Below are positions 44,620-53,719 of a stretch of 64,000 nucleotides of DNA, in pieces. Below the pieces are notes generated by a model. That model had not been told where the DNA came from, searched no databases, and saw nothing but the letters and a program-made list of their open reading frames with translations. How positions within the stretch are numbered: position 1 is the first letter of the stretch; the number at the start of each line of letters is the position of its first letter. The position numbers and the translations under genes are program-made. Source of the stretch: Stakelama marina (GTDB lineage: Bacteria > Pseudomonadota > Alphaproteobacteria > Sphingomonadales > Sphingomonadaceae); the NCBI RefSeq assembly GCF_018122655.1, contig NZ_JAGRQC010000004.1:1-64000 (forward strand). Reading direction: 5' to 3'.

Positions 44620-46437
44620 TTACACGGCCTGCGCGCTGCGCTTGGCGCGCTTGCGCTCATGCGGGTCGAGATGGCGCTTGCGCAGGCGGATGGTCTTCGG
44701 CGTGACCTCCACCATCTCGTCATCGTCGATATAGGCGATCGCCTGTTCCAGCGTCAGCTTGCGCGGCGGGGTCAGGCGGATCGCATCGTCCTTGCCCGAC
44801 GAGCGGATGTTGGTCAGCTGCTTCGCCTTCATCGGGTTGACCTCAAGGTCGTCGGGCTTGGCGTTTTCGCCGATGATCATGCCCTCATAGAGCGCTTCGC
44901 CCGGGCCGACCATCAGGATACCGCGATCCTCGAGCGAATTGAGCGCATAGGCATTCGCCTCACCCGTGCCGTTCGAGATGAGGACGCCGTTCTTGCGGCC
45001 CTCGATCGTGCCCTTGTGCGGGCCATAGCGTTCGTACACGCGGTTCATGATGCCCGTGCCGCGCGTGTCGGACAGGAACTCGCCATGATAGCCGATCAGG
45101 CCGCGCGACGGGGCGGAAAAGGTGATGCGCGTCTTGCCGCCACCCGACGGGCGCATGTCGGTCATTTCCGCCTTGCGCAGGTTCATCTTCTCGACGACCG
45201 TGCCCGAATATTCTTCGTCGACGTCGATCATCACCGTCTCATACGGCTCCTGCCGCTCGCCATTTTCTTCGCGGAAAAGGACGCGCGGGCGGCTGATGCC
45301 GAGTTCGAAGCCCTCGCGGCGCATCGTCTCGATCAGCACGCCGAGCTGGAGTTCGCCGCGGCCGGCGACTTCGAAGCTGTCCTTGTCGGCGGCTTCGGTC
45401 ACCTTGATCGCGACGTTCGATTCGGCCTCGCGGAACAGGCGGTCGCGGATCATGCGGCTGGTGACCTTCGATCCCTCGCGGCCTGCCATCGGCGAATCGT
45501 TGACGGCGAAGCGCATCGACAGCGTCGGCGGGTCGATCGGCTGCGCGGCGATGGGTTCGGAAACCGATGTGTCGCAGATCGTGTTGGCGACGGTGGCGAC
45601 TTCAAGGCCGGCGAGGCTGATGATGTCGCCCGCCTTCGCCTCTTCCACGGGCACGCGTTCCAGCCCGCGGAACGCCATGATCTTGGTCGCACGGCCGGTC
45701 TCGACGACCTTGCCGTTCATGTCGAGCGCATGGATCGGCTGGTTGAGCTTCACCGTACCGGTTTCGACCCGGCCGGTCAGGATGCGGCCGACGAAATTGT
45801 CGCGGTCGAGCAGCGTCACCAGAAACTTGAACGGCGCGTCGACATCGACGTCGGGCTGCGGAACATGGCCGACAATCGCTTCGAAGAGCGGCGTCAGGTC
45901 GCCCTCGCGTGCATCGGCGTCGGTTGAGGCATAGCCATTGCGGCCCGAGGCGAAGAGCGTCGGGAAATCGAGCTGCTCGTCATTGGCGTCGAGGTTGACG
46001 AACAGGTCGAACACCTCGTCGAGCACTTCTTGCGCACGCGCGTCCGAACGGTCGATCTTGTTGACGACGACGATGGGCTTCAGGCCGAGCGCGAGCGCCT
46101 TGCCGGTGACGAACTTGGTCTGCGGCATCGCGCCCTCGGCAGCGTCGACCAGCAGGATGACGCCGTCGACCATCGACAGGATGCGCTCGACCTCACCGCC
46201 GAAATCGGCGTGGCCGGGCGTGTCGACGATGTTGATCCGCGTGCCGTTCCACTCGACCGAGGTGCATTTGGCGAGGATCGTGATCCCGCGTTCCTTTTCG
46301 AGGTCGTTCGAATCCATCGCGCGTTCGTCGATGCGCTGATTGTCGCGGAACGTGCCGGACTGGCGGAAAAGCTGGTCGACGAGCGTTGTTTTGCCGTGAT
46401 CGACGTGGGCGATGATCGCCACGTTGCGAAGAGTCAT
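44620..46437 (-). CDS. typA: Translational GTPase TypA/BipA
   Basis: The 605-residue ribosome-binding GTPase works in 50S assembly and stress adaptation. G motifs are visible: G1 [10 protein letters not shown]2 (RGITI, effector Thr), G3 DTPGHADFG and G4 NKID. The EF-G-like domains follow, with [24 protein letters not shown] and the C-terminal TypA-specific block ([12 protein letters not shown]). The ATG at 46437 removes low-quality upstream residues. It is a single-gene unit divergent from a TonB receptor, with a hairpin terminator. Confidence 0.97.
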   Translation of the reverse strand: MTLRNVAIIAHVDHGKTTLVDQLFRQSGTFRDNQRIDERAMDSNDLEKERGITILAKCTSVEWNGTRINIVDTPGHADFGGEVERILSMVDGVILLVDAAEGAMPQTKFVTGKALALGLKPIVVVNKIDRSDARAQEVLDEVFDLFVNLDANDEQLDFPTLFASGRNGYASTDADAREGDLTPLFEAIVGHVPQPDVDVDAPFKFLVTLLDRDNFVGRILTGRVETGTVKLNQPIHALDMNGKVVETGRATKIMAFRGLERVPVEEAKAGDIISLAGLEVATVANTICDTSVSEPIAAQPIDPPTLSMRFAVNDSPMAGREGSKVTSRMIRDRLFREAESNVAIKVTEAADKDSFEVAGRGELQLGVLIETMRREGFELGISRPRVLFREENGERQEPYETVMIDVDEEYSGTVVEKMNLRKAEMTDMRPSGGGKTRITFSAPSRGLIGYHGEFLSDTRGTGIMNRVYERYGPHKGTIEGRKNGVLISNGTGEANAYALNSLEDRGILMVGPGEALYEGMIIGENAKPDDLEVNPMKAKQLTNIRSSGKDDAIRLTPPRKLTLEQAIAYIDDDEMVEVTPKTIRLRKRHLDPHERKRAKRSAQAV

Positions 46438-46474
46438 GGTTTTTCCCGGGAATGAAGGTTCGCGCGCGCCTCTA

Positions 46475-46505
46475 GCGCAAATGTTGCGCTGCGCAAAGGG
46501 CGCAA
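46475..46505. promoter_or_regulatory. Cluster of GCGCAA/TTGCGC repeats between typA and TonB receptor
   Basis: GCGCAA-ATG-TTGCGC is a perfect hairpin (46475-46489), followed by GCGCAA at 46491 and 46500. The repeats lie 40-110 bp before the divergent starts and could be an operator, or could form a leader hairpin. Confidence 0.4.
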
Positions 46506-46588
46506 GTAGAGGCTGGCGCTTCGCAGCGGCCGCCGTTAAGCGTTTTTCAAGGCAAAAATCAGAATGATAGCCTTGTACAGGGGGAGCA

Positions 46589-48517
46589 ATGCGCAAATTG
46601 TTGGCGGGCGCCGTTTGGCTCGGCGTCCTTGGGGGCGTGGCGCCGACGGGCGCGCATGCGCAGGACCGTTCGGACGAAAATGCCGTCACCGAGGCCGACG
46701 ACGCATTCGGCATTGACCTGGGCCGCGAATCGCTCGGCATCTATACCAGCGGCAATACCCGCGGTTTTTCGCCGACCAAGGCGGGAAACGTCCGTATCGA
46801 GGGACTCTATTTCGATCCCGATTATTCGCTGACGAGCATCATCGCCGAATCGGTCAGCATCAAGGTTGGCCTGTCGGCCCAGGGCTATCCCTTTGCCGCG
46901 CCCAGCGGGATCGTCGATTACAGCCTGCGCCATCCGGGGCAGAAGGCGGGTCAGTCGGTCTTTGTCGATGCCGACAGCTTCGGCAGCATCAATCTGGAAG
47001 TTGATGGCACCCAGCCGCTGACCGGCACTCTTTCGCTGGGCTATGGCGCAAGTGCCGGGCATACTGAATATTCGGGCGGCACCAATTCGGAACATCATGC
47101 CGAAGCACTCATCGCCAGCTGGAAGCCGTCGGCAAACGTCGAAATCCTGCCCTTCTGGACGCTGTCGAACGACTATGACGACGAGGCGGGTCCCTATTAC
47201 ATTCCTGCCGGCGACTATCTGCCGCCCGAGCCTCCGGCGCGGCAGTTCGACGGACCGCAATGGGCGGATTTTCGCTATACTGCGACCAATCACGGTGTCA
47301 TCGCGACGGTGAAACCGGCGAGGAACTGGACGATCCGTGCAGGCGGGTTCCGATCGGTTTATGATTCGCTCAGCAGCTACACCAATCTTCTTTACGACGT
47401 GACGCCGGATGGCGCCGCGCATCAGCTCGTCATCGCCGATCCGCGCCAGAAATCGGTGTCGGCAAGCGGTGAGGTCCGGGTGACGCGCCGCTTTACCGAG
47501 GGGCCGAGGCTCCACCGCATCAATGTCAGCATTCGCGGGCGCGATGCGACGCGCGAATATGGCGGCTTCGATTATGTCGATCTCGGCGCGCGCCGGATCG
47601 GCGAGGCGGTCACCGATCCGCGTCCCGATTTCTCGTTCAGCGACGTTACGCGCGATCGCATCCGCCAGGTCGGATACGGCGTGGCCTATGAAGGGCGCTG
47701 GCGTGGGGTCGGCGAACTGAGCTTCGGCGTGTCGAAGGTCGATTACCGCAAGACCACCAGCATCCCGGGCGACGCTCCGATCGTCTCGCGCTCGCAACCC
47801 TGGATCTATAACGGCACCGCGGCCGCCTATATCTCGAACGACATTGCGATTTACGCAGGCTATTCGCGCGGGCTGGAGGAAAGCGGTGTAGCGCCGCCCA
47901 ACGCCGCCAACCGCAGCCAGCCGCTTCCGGCGATCATCACCGAACAGAAGGACGCCGGTTTCCGCTGGAACGTCAACGGGCATCTGAAGCTCATCGCGGG
48001 GGTGTTCGACCTGCGCCGGCCCTATTTCGGCTATGCCACTTCGGGCGATTATACGCGGATCGGGATGACGCGGAGCCGCGGCGCCGAAGTCTCATTGACC
48101 GGATCGCTCACCCGGCGGCTGCGGCTCGTCGCGGGCGGAGTGTTTCTGAAACCGCGCGTCGAGCAGGATCCGACCGCCACCGGAGATATCGGCGTCCGTC
48201 CGGTCGGGCTGCCCGACCATCTCATCAACCTGAACGTCGACTGGCGCACGACCTTCCTCGATGGATTGTCGATCGACGGCGCCTTCGTTCACAAGGGCAA
48301 GATGCCGGCGACGACCGACAATGCGCTCTATGTGCCCGAACGGGCGACGGCGAATGTCGGCGGGCGGTACCGCTTCAAGCTGGCCAAGCAGACCGCCGTT
48401 CTGCGCGTGCAACTGGTCAATCTGTTCGACAATCGCGGCTTCGCGATTGCCGGGCCGGATGTTTTCGCACCCAATGCAGGGCGCTATCTCAGCGGCTATC
48501 TTGCGATCGACTTCTGA
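46589..48517 (+). CDS. TonB-dependent receptor with short plug domain
   Basis: The 642-residue outer-membrane protein has a signal peptide (MRKLLAGAVWLGVLGGVAPTGAHA), an N-terminal plug (residues ~38-130: FGIDLGRESLGIYTSGNTRGFSPTKAGNVRIEGLYFD, then IVDYSLRHPG) without an obvious VVTGxR TonB box, and a beta barrel ending LSGYLAIDF with a terminal Phe. The length is short for the class, but barrel strands and ending are intact. The FGIDLGRE... VRIEGLYFD signature resembles sphingomonad receptors of unknown ligand. It is divergent from typA over 151 bp. Confidence 0.85.
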   Translation: MRKLLAGAVWLGVLGGVAPTGAHAQDRSDENAVTEADDAFGIDLGRESLGIYTSGNTRGFSPTKAGNVRIEGLYFDPDYSLTSIIAESVSIKVGLSAQGYPFAAPSGIVDYSLRHPGQKAGQSVFVDADSFGSINLEVDGTQPLTGTLSLGYGASAGHTEYSGGTNSEHHAEALIASWKPSANVEILPFWTLSNDYDDEAGPYYIPAGDYLPPEPPARQFDGPQWADFRYTATNHGVIATVKPARNWTIRAGGFRSVYDSLSSYTNLLYDVTPDGAAHQLVIADPRQKSVSASGEVRVTRRFTEGPRLHRINVSIRGRDATREYGGFDYVDLGARRIGEAVTDPRPDFSFSDVTRDRIRQVGYGVAYEGRWRGVGELSFGVSKVDYRKTTSIPGDAPIVSRSQPWIYNGTAAAYISNDIAIYAGYSRGLEESGVAPPNAANRSQPLPAIITEQKDAGFRWNVNGHLKLIAGVFDLRRPYFGYATSGDYTRIGMTRSRGAEVSLTGSLTRRLRLVAGGVFLKPRVEQDPTATGDIGVRPVGLPDHLINLNVDWRTTFLDGLSIDGAFVHKGKMPATTDNALYVPERATANVGGRYRFKLAKQTAVLRVQLVNLFDNRGFAIAGPDVFAPNAGRYLSGYLAIDF

Positions 48518-48553
48518 GTGATGGCTTCGGGCGAAGGTCCGCTGCCCTCGACA

Positions 48554-48576
48554 GGTGTTATATTGTGTTGATACAC
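48554..48576. promoter_or_regulatory. Candidate operator upstream of telA (shared with 54594)
   Basis: The 23-bp stretch has the imperfect arms GTGTTAT / ATACAC and an inner GTGT-TGAT-ACAC symmetry. An inverted copy with the same core order, GTGT...TTAT...TGTGT...ACAC, precedes the DUF5694 gene. It lies 58 bp before telA. Confidence 0.5.
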
Positions 48577-48633
48577 TTGCGCGGAGTCACGAACGCGGCC
48601 ATTTAAACAGGGTTCGCAAGCCGGAGGACATGA

Positions 48634-49842
48634 ATGGCGACCGATACTGCCACTGCGGAAAAGGATCTGACGCTGACCCCGCCCGAGCCGGTCGCGCCCG
48701 TCGCGCCCGAAAAGGCTGCGGGGCTGGTGCCGGTCGATGAAAAGACCCGGTCGAAGCTCGACGAACGCGTCGACGGCTTCATCGACAAGCTGGTCGCGCA
48801 GGATGTCAATTCGCCCGAATTCGGCAAGCAGGTCGATCAGATCACCAATATGGGGCAGAAGGAAATCCGCGACGCGGCGGGGCAGTCGAACCGCTTTCTC
48901 GACCGCCCGGTTCGCGCGATGGACCAGGAATCGGGCGTCGGCGCGGACCTTGCCGAGCTGCGCCGGACGATCGAGGATCTCGATCCGGGCAAGCGCGGCA
49001 ATTTGACCGCCAAGCGCAAGCTGTTCGGGATCATCCCGTTCGGCAACAAGCTGCGCAACTATTTCGACAGCTACAAATCGTCGCAGACGCACATCGCCTC
49101 GATCCTGAAAAGCCTGTCTTCGGGCAAGGACGAGCTGCTGATGGACAATGCCGCAATCGATGTCGAACGGCAGAATCTGTGGGCGTCGATGGGTCGGCTG
49201 GAACAGATGATCCATATCGCCAAGGAAATGGACAAGAAGCTCGAGGACAAGGCCAACGACCTCGATTCGAGCGACCCTGCCAAGGCCAAGGCGATCCGCG
49301 AAACCGCGCTGTTCTATGTCCGTCAGCGGCACCAGGACCTGCTGACGCAGATGGCGGTGACGGTTCAGGGCTATCTCGCGCTCGATCTCGTCAAGAAGAA
49401 CAATGTCGAGCTGGTGAAGGGCGTCGATCGCGCTTCGACCACCACGGTGGCCGCGCTGCGCACCGCCGTTACCGTCGCGCAGGCGCTGACCAACCAGAAG
49501 CTGGTGCTCGACCAGATCACCGCGCTCAACACCACGACGGCGGGGATCATCGATTCGACGGGCAACCTGCTGAAAAGCCAGACCGCCCAGATCCACGAAC
49601 AGGCGGCCGCATCGACGATCCCGGTCGAAACGCTGCAACGTGCCTTCCAGAATATCTATGACACGATGGACGCGATCGACGTGTTCAAGCTGAAGGCGCT
49701 CGATTCGATGAAATCGACCGTCGATACGCTCGACAAGGAGGTCGAGAAGTCCAAGGGCTATATCGCGCGCGCCGAGGGGGCTGCGCAGAACAAGGGCGGA
49801 GGCGCGGCGTCCGAAAGCCCGTTCGAGCTGGAGGCGATGTAG
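48634..49842 (+). CDS. telA: TelA/KlaA family toxic-anion-resistance-like protein
   Basis: The 402-residue cytosolic coiled-coil protein has the TelA family blocks: RLGKRGNLTAKRKLFGIIPFGNKL-like NLTAKRKLFGIIPFGNKLRNYF, long helices DSYKSSQTHIASILKSL, QNLWASMGRLEQMIHIAKEM and RQRHQDLLTQMAVTVQGYLALDLVKKNN. Tellurite resistance was the first phenotype linked to the family; a general cell-envelope stress role is more often proposed. The next gene is an XpaC-like protein 6 bp away, the same order as telA-xpaC pairs elsewhere. The ATG at 48634 follows a GGAGG site. Confidence 0.9.
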   Translation: MATDTATAEKDLTLTPPEPVAPVAPEKAAGLVPVDEKTRSKLDERVDGFIDKLVAQDVNSPEFGKQVDQITNMGQKEIRDAAGQSNRFLDRPVRAMDQESGVGADLAELRRTIEDLDPGKRGNLTAKRKLFGIIPFGNKLRNYFDSYKSSQTHIASILKSLSSGKDELLMDNAAIDVERQNLWASMGRLEQMIHIAKEMDKKLEDKANDLDSSDPAKAKAIRETALFYVRQRHQDLLTQMAVTVQGYLALDLVKKNNVELVKGVDRASTTTVAALRTAVTVAQALTNQKLVLDQITALNTTTAGIIDSTGNLLKSQTAQIHEQAAASTIPVETLQRAFQNIYDTMDAIDVFKLKALDSMKSTVDTLDKEVEKSKGYIARAEGAAQNKGGGAASESPFELEAM

Positions 49843-49848
49843 TCCGCG

Positions 49849-50559
49849 ATGGAATCGGAGGTCGATCGCCAGATTCAGCGTTCGAGCGAGGTTCTCGAAC
49901 GGTCGCGCGAGCGCTATCGCAGCGTGCGCGGTCGCGCCAAGCGGCAGCGCGAGGCGGAGGTGCTGCGGCGGCTCGGGCGGATCGCGGTTGCCGATCTGGC
50001 GATCATCATCGGCGCGCTGATCGTCGGTTGGGTGGTGCCGCTCGGCATGGGCGGGGCGCTGCTGGTGATGGCGATGCTGATCGCCGCCACGCTTGCGCTC
50101 GCGATCTTTCCGGTCACGCCGGAGGTGACCACCGAAACGCTGACCCAGACGCCGCTGAAGGCGCTGCCGATCCAGACCGAGGCGTGGCTGGAGCGCCGCC
50201 GCCCGGCGCTGCCGGCGCCTGCCAAGACGCTCGTCGATTCGATCGGCGTGCGGCTCGAAACGCTCGCGCCGCAGCTTGCCACGCTCGACGAACGCGAACC
50301 GGCGGCGGCGGAAATCCGCAAGCTTGTCGGCGAGCAGCTACCCGAACTGGTCAAGGGCTATGAGCGCGTTCCGGAGCCGCTACGCCGCGTCGAGCGCAAC
50401 GGGCGAACGCCCGATCAGCAGCTTGCCGATGGATTGAAGCTGATCGATGACGAGATCGGTCAGATGAGCGCGCAACTTGCCGAGGGCGACCTTGACCTGC
50501 TCGCCACGCGCGGGCGCTATCTGCAGATCCGCTACCGCGACGACGACGCGCTGGGCTGA
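49849..50559 (+). CDS. XpaC-like membrane-associated protein
   Basis: The 236-residue protein has a charged N-terminal helix (ERSRERYRSVRGRAKRQREAEVLRRL), then two transmembrane helices (DLAIIIGALIVGWVVPLGMGGALLVMAMLIAATLALAIF shown as a pair), and a soluble C-terminal helical domain with LRLETLAPQLATLDEREPAAAEIRK and a repeat-free tail. Layout and position right after telA match the XpaC/5-bromo-4-chloroindolyl-phosphate-hydrolysis family. No catalytic motif is visible; in those families the protein is thought to aid TelA. Convergent with sodC, 2 bp apart. Confidence 0.72.
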   Translation: MESEVDRQIQRSSEVLERSRERYRSVRGRAKRQREAEVLRRLGRIAVADLAIIIGALIVGWVVPLGMGGALLVMAMLIAATLALAIFPVTPEVTTETLTQTPLKALPIQTEAWLERRRPALPAPAKTLVDSIGVRLETLAPQLATLDEREPAAAEIRKLVGEQLPELVKGYERVPEPLRRVERNGRTPDQQLADGLKLIDDEIGQMSAQLAEGDLDLLATRGRYLQIRYRDDDALG

Positions 50560-50561
50560 GT

Positions 50562-51131
50562 TCAGGCGGGCCCGGGCGAGAAAACGCCGCAGGCGATGCG
50601 CGAGCCGCTATTGCCCGACGGATCGCTCGTCATGTCGTCGGGGCCGGAATGGATGACGATTGCCGATCCGTCGGCATCCATCAGTCCGGTAAAGCTGCCT
50701 GCGGGCAGATTGACCGCAAGCGAGCCCCGGCCATCGGTGCCGATCAACAGGTTGGGCATGTCGCCGGCATGCGGCTTCGGTTCCTGCGGATTGTTGACGC
50801 CGTGATGCGTGTTGGTGGGGTTCCAGTGACCGCCCGCGGTGCTGAAGTCGGGCGGATCGCAGCGGCCGACGCTGTGAATATGCGCGCCGTGCGGTCCCTG
50901 TGGCAGATTCATCGCGTCGATCGAGATGCGCACGCCGCCGCCGGCGAGCGAGGTCGCGGTGGCGGTTCCGGCATCGGCGCCGTCGGCGGTGTAGATATGC
51001 GCGACGGCGGTGGTGCCCGCCGGAGCAGGCGGCATCGCCATCGGCTGGCTGCCGGACATGCTGCAGCCTGCCGCGGTAAGCGACAGCGCCGAACTCGCGA
51101 TCAGTGCTACCCCCACGGTACGTAACTGCAT
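50562..51131 (-). CDS. sodC: Copper/zinc superoxide dismutase, lipoprotein
   Basis: The 189-residue enzyme dismutates superoxide in the periplasm. A lipobox LTAAGC follows the signal, so it is membrane-anchored. The metal site is intact: GAHIHSVGRC (His pair), GGHWNPTNTHHG (bridging His region), HAGDMPNL (His and Asp), and the C-terminal VIHSGPDD with RIACG disulfide Cys. The second of two ATGs, at 51131, has the best Shine-Dalgarno spacing (GGAGG, 5 bp). A candidate general-stress promoter lies upstream. Confidence 0.93.
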   Translation of the reverse strand: MQLRTVGVALIASSALSLTAAGCSMSGSQPMAMPPAPAGTTAVAHIYTADGADAGTATATSLAGGGVRISIDAMNLPQGPHGAHIHSVGRCDPPDFSTAGGHWNPTNTHHGVNNPQEPKPHAGDMPNLLIGTDGRGSLAVNLPAGSFTGLMDADGSAIVIHSGPDDMTSDPSGNSGSRIACGVFSPGPA

Positions 51132-51159
51132 CATTTCCTCCTGTTGCCTATGCGCAACG

Positions 51160-51185
51160 AATGTACGGAGGCGCTCAGAGGTTCC
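51160..51185 (-). promoter_or_regulatory. Candidate EcfG (general stress) promoter for sodC
   Basis: On the minus strand GGAAC (51185-51181) is followed after 17 bp by CATT (51163-51160). The alphaproteobacterial EcfG consensus is GGAAC-N16/17-CGTT, so one base differs. It lies ~29 bp before the sodC start, a plausible distance, and SodC is a typical stress gene. Confidence 0.4.
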
Positions 51186-51273
51186 CTTTCGCGTGCCCGT
51201 GACGATGCAGCGATCGATGCTTTCACGGCATTTGGATATGCGCTCGTCCGTTCGGAATAGTCCGTTTCCGGCG

Positions 51274-53634
51274 CTAGGCGGCCTGGCGTTGGGCGATACC
51301 CGTCTGGCGCCAGATCACGGGGCGGAAGATGACCGACAGGACCACGGCGTCGTTCCCCTGCGGCGGGGGCGCCATCAGGAAGCCGGTTTCCTCGCATCGA
51401 TACAGGCCGCCCGCTTCGTCGGTCATGCCGTCGGCGATCACCACCGCCTCGGCACCGCTTGCAGGGCCGTTCCGGTCGAAATCGGCCATCCGGTGCCACT
51501 GCGCCGAATCGACCTGTGCCCATTCGCATATCGCGCCGAGCTGGACGGCCGGTGTCCAGCGCGTCTGTGCGACGGGAATGTTGACGCGGTAGAAGCCTTC
51601 GGCAGTGGGGTGCGCGTCGAACAGGTGCACGCCGTCCTCTCCGCCACCCATCAGGATGACGGGAAGCTTGATGCCGCCGACCGCGAAATCGCTGTTGCGG
51701 ATGTCGAGCGCAAACCGGCTCGACGTGAAAAGCGCCAGGTTGAGTGGAAGGCCGTGCTGACGCAGTTCGCCGGGAATGAACATGCGGCCTGTCTCGTTCA
51801 GATAGGAAAGCCCACGACGACGGAGCCCGGCCGACGATTCTTCGGGGTCGAGCAACCGCACGACCTCGGTCGTGCCAAGATTGACGTCGTGGTCGAACGC
51901 TTCGAGCAGCGCGATTTCGCTGGCCGTCGGCATGAACAGAAGGCGCGACAGGACGGCGGCGGCCGACCGACGCCGGGCATCCGCTTCATCGATACGACTG
52001 CCGCGGATCACCTGCTTGCCGGCATTGCGCGCGAATTCGATGCAGGCCGCCTGCACCTGATCGCGGATTGCGCTCTGGCCGCCCTTGATGTCGACTTCCT
52101 TGCGGATCGGCTCGCCATCCTCGGAATAGTCGATCACCGACCCTTGCGCGACGGTCGAGAGCTGTTCGATCACGGCGACGCACATGCAAAGCGAGTGCAG
52201 CGCGCGCGTTTCATAATGGCGCGTGTCGAGCAGCCCGCGCTTGTCGAGGCCGCTCTGCTGTTCCTCTCGCAGAAGCAGATACCGACCGGCGACGGTCAGG
52301 CCCATTCGCTGCTCGAGAACCGGCCCGACCAGATTCTGCACCGACCCGTTATAGCCGAGATCGACGAGCATCACCGCGTCGCCATCGTGCACGCCGGCGC
52401 GGTTCAGATGCGCGACGAGCCGGTCGGTGAACTTCGCAGACCGCGCGAGAATCTTGCGCGCCATATCGGGCTTGGTGACTGCCTTGCAGAAGGCGGCAGG
52501 GGATAGTTTGGTGAGTTTCTTCGCCTCATGGCCGAACAGCATCAGCGCGCGCGATACGGCATCGAGCGATGCGCGATCGACAGCGTCGAGGACGAATTTC
52601 TTCAGTGACTCGCGGTCGGTAAGCCGCGCGCTGGACGACACGAAACGGCTGATTTCGACGGGTGCGGCGTCCGTATCGTCGCCGAATGCAGCACGGAAGC
52701 TTTCGAGCGGAAGATGGCCGTCGCGCATCAGGAACAGCGGACGCACCTGCTTGCCCAGGCGGTCGGACATTTCCGCGACCTCGTCCTTCACCCAACAGGC
52801 GAAATCGTACATCAGCGGGCCGAGAACGTCGTGACCCAGCATGTCGGCGGGTGCGTCGCTTCGCCGCATGGCGACTTCGGCGCGGTGCGTCTGGCTGATC
52901 GGAGCGGTCAATCGCGCAGTGGGATCGATCATCGCCGCGGCCACGGCTTCATGGCGCAGCCGTTCGGTGCTTTCCTCGTCGAACTGGACGAGATGGGCGG
53001 TATGGATGCCAAGCGTGTCGGGTGCGACCTGGTCGGCGATGCGGTTGTCGCCGCAGTGAAGGATTGCCTCCGGGCGGACGCCGAGCTCCTTCAACACCGG
53101 CTTGAACATGCCGTTGCCCTTGCCGACCCCGAATGCGGAGGAGACGAAGATCCGGTCGATCAAGTCGCGAACGTCCTGGCCGGCGGCACGCGCAATCAGC
53201 GTGCCGAGCTGATCTTCGTTAAGGTAGGTGTCGCTGACGATGATGACTTGCAGCCCGCGCTCCTTTGCCGCGCGCATCAGCGCGACGGTCGGGGCGAACG
53301 CGAAACAGTGCCGCGCCTCCAGCGCCAGCTCGTGTGCGACGGCGGCATCGATCGCCGGTTGCCCGGCGTTGGGCAGAAGGCGTTCGTAGATCGCCTGAAA
53401 ATCAACCTCGGTATCATTGTTGCGCAGGCGTGCCGCACGCCTGGCGGCTCCTTCGGCCCACATTCTGGGCTCCAGCGCGCCGCCCGCCATGTCGATGCCC
53501 GCGAACACGTCGCGCGGCGCCTGCACGTCGCGCCACAACAGCGTGTCGAAACAGTCGAGCGAAAGGATCTCGATCTCATCCGGTGCCTGAGCCAGCAGCT
53601 CGGCAAAATCATATGCCCGGATATTCGTCTTCAT
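51274..53634 (-). CDS. Large HAD-like protein of COG5610 type
   Basis: The 786-residue protein begins with a HAD domain: the nucleophile motif LSLDCFDTLLWR (D27) replaces the second acidic position of DxD with Phe, as in dehalogenase-like members; VIIVSDTYLNEDQL (motif II), a Lys near the GVGKGNG region and GDNRIADQ (motif IV) complete it. The following ~400 residues include RPLFLMRDGHLPLESFRAAFGD and DGDAVMLVDLGYNGSVQN, with no family that I can name. Similar large HAD proteins occur near cell-surface polysaccharide genes, but nothing here supports that. The ATG at 53634 has a GGGGGAAAG site. Confidence 0.75.
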   Translation of the reverse strand: MKTNIRAYDFAELLAQAPDEIEILSLDCFDTLLWRDVQAPRDVFAGIDMAGGALEPRMWAEGAARRAARLRNNDTEVDFQAIYERLLPNAGQPAIDAAVAHELALEARHCFAFAPTVALMRAAKERGLQVIIVSDTYLNEDQLGTLIARAAGQDVRDLIDRIFVSSAFGVGKGNGMFKPVLKELGVRPEAILHCGDNRIADQVAPDTLGIHTAHLVQFDEESTERLRHEAVAAAMIDPTARLTAPISQTHRAEVAMRRSDAPADMLGHDVLGPLMYDFACWVKDEVAEMSDRLGKQVRPLFLMRDGHLPLESFRAAFGDDTDAAPVEISRFVSSSARLTDRESLKKFVLDAVDRASLDAVSRALMLFGHEAKKLTKLSPAAFCKAVTKPDMARKILARSAKFTDRLVAHLNRAGVHDGDAVMLVDLGYNGSVQNLVGPVLEQRMGLTVAGRYLLLREEQQSGLDKRGLLDTRHYETRALHSLCMCVAVIEQLSTVAQGSVIDYSEDGEPIRKEVDIKGGQSAIRDQVQAACIEFARNAGKQVIRGSRIDEADARRRSAAAVLSRLLFMPTASEIALLEAFDHDVNLGTTEVVRLLDPEESSAGLRRRGLSYLNETGRMFIPGELRQHGLPLNLALFTSSRFALDIRNSDFAVGGIKLPVILMGGGEDGVHLFDAHPTAEGFYRVNIPVAQTRWTPAVQLGAICEWAQVDSAQWHRMADFDRNGPASGAEAVVIADGMTDEAGGLYRCEETGFLMAPPPQGNDAVVLSVIFRPVIWRQTGIAQRQAA

Positions 53635-53719
53635 CGCTTTCCCCCAAATTCGTCGATGCGATCCGATGGTCATCAAGCTATTGACGGAAAGGGTTACCAA
53701 AGCATTAGCGAGGACGGGT

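Noticed and set aside
53666..53719. ATG at 53666 as the mtnP start
   Set aside because: It adds 18 residues unlike the family and has no Shine-Dalgarno, whereas the TTG at 53720 follows AGGACGGG and starts at the family N-terminus.
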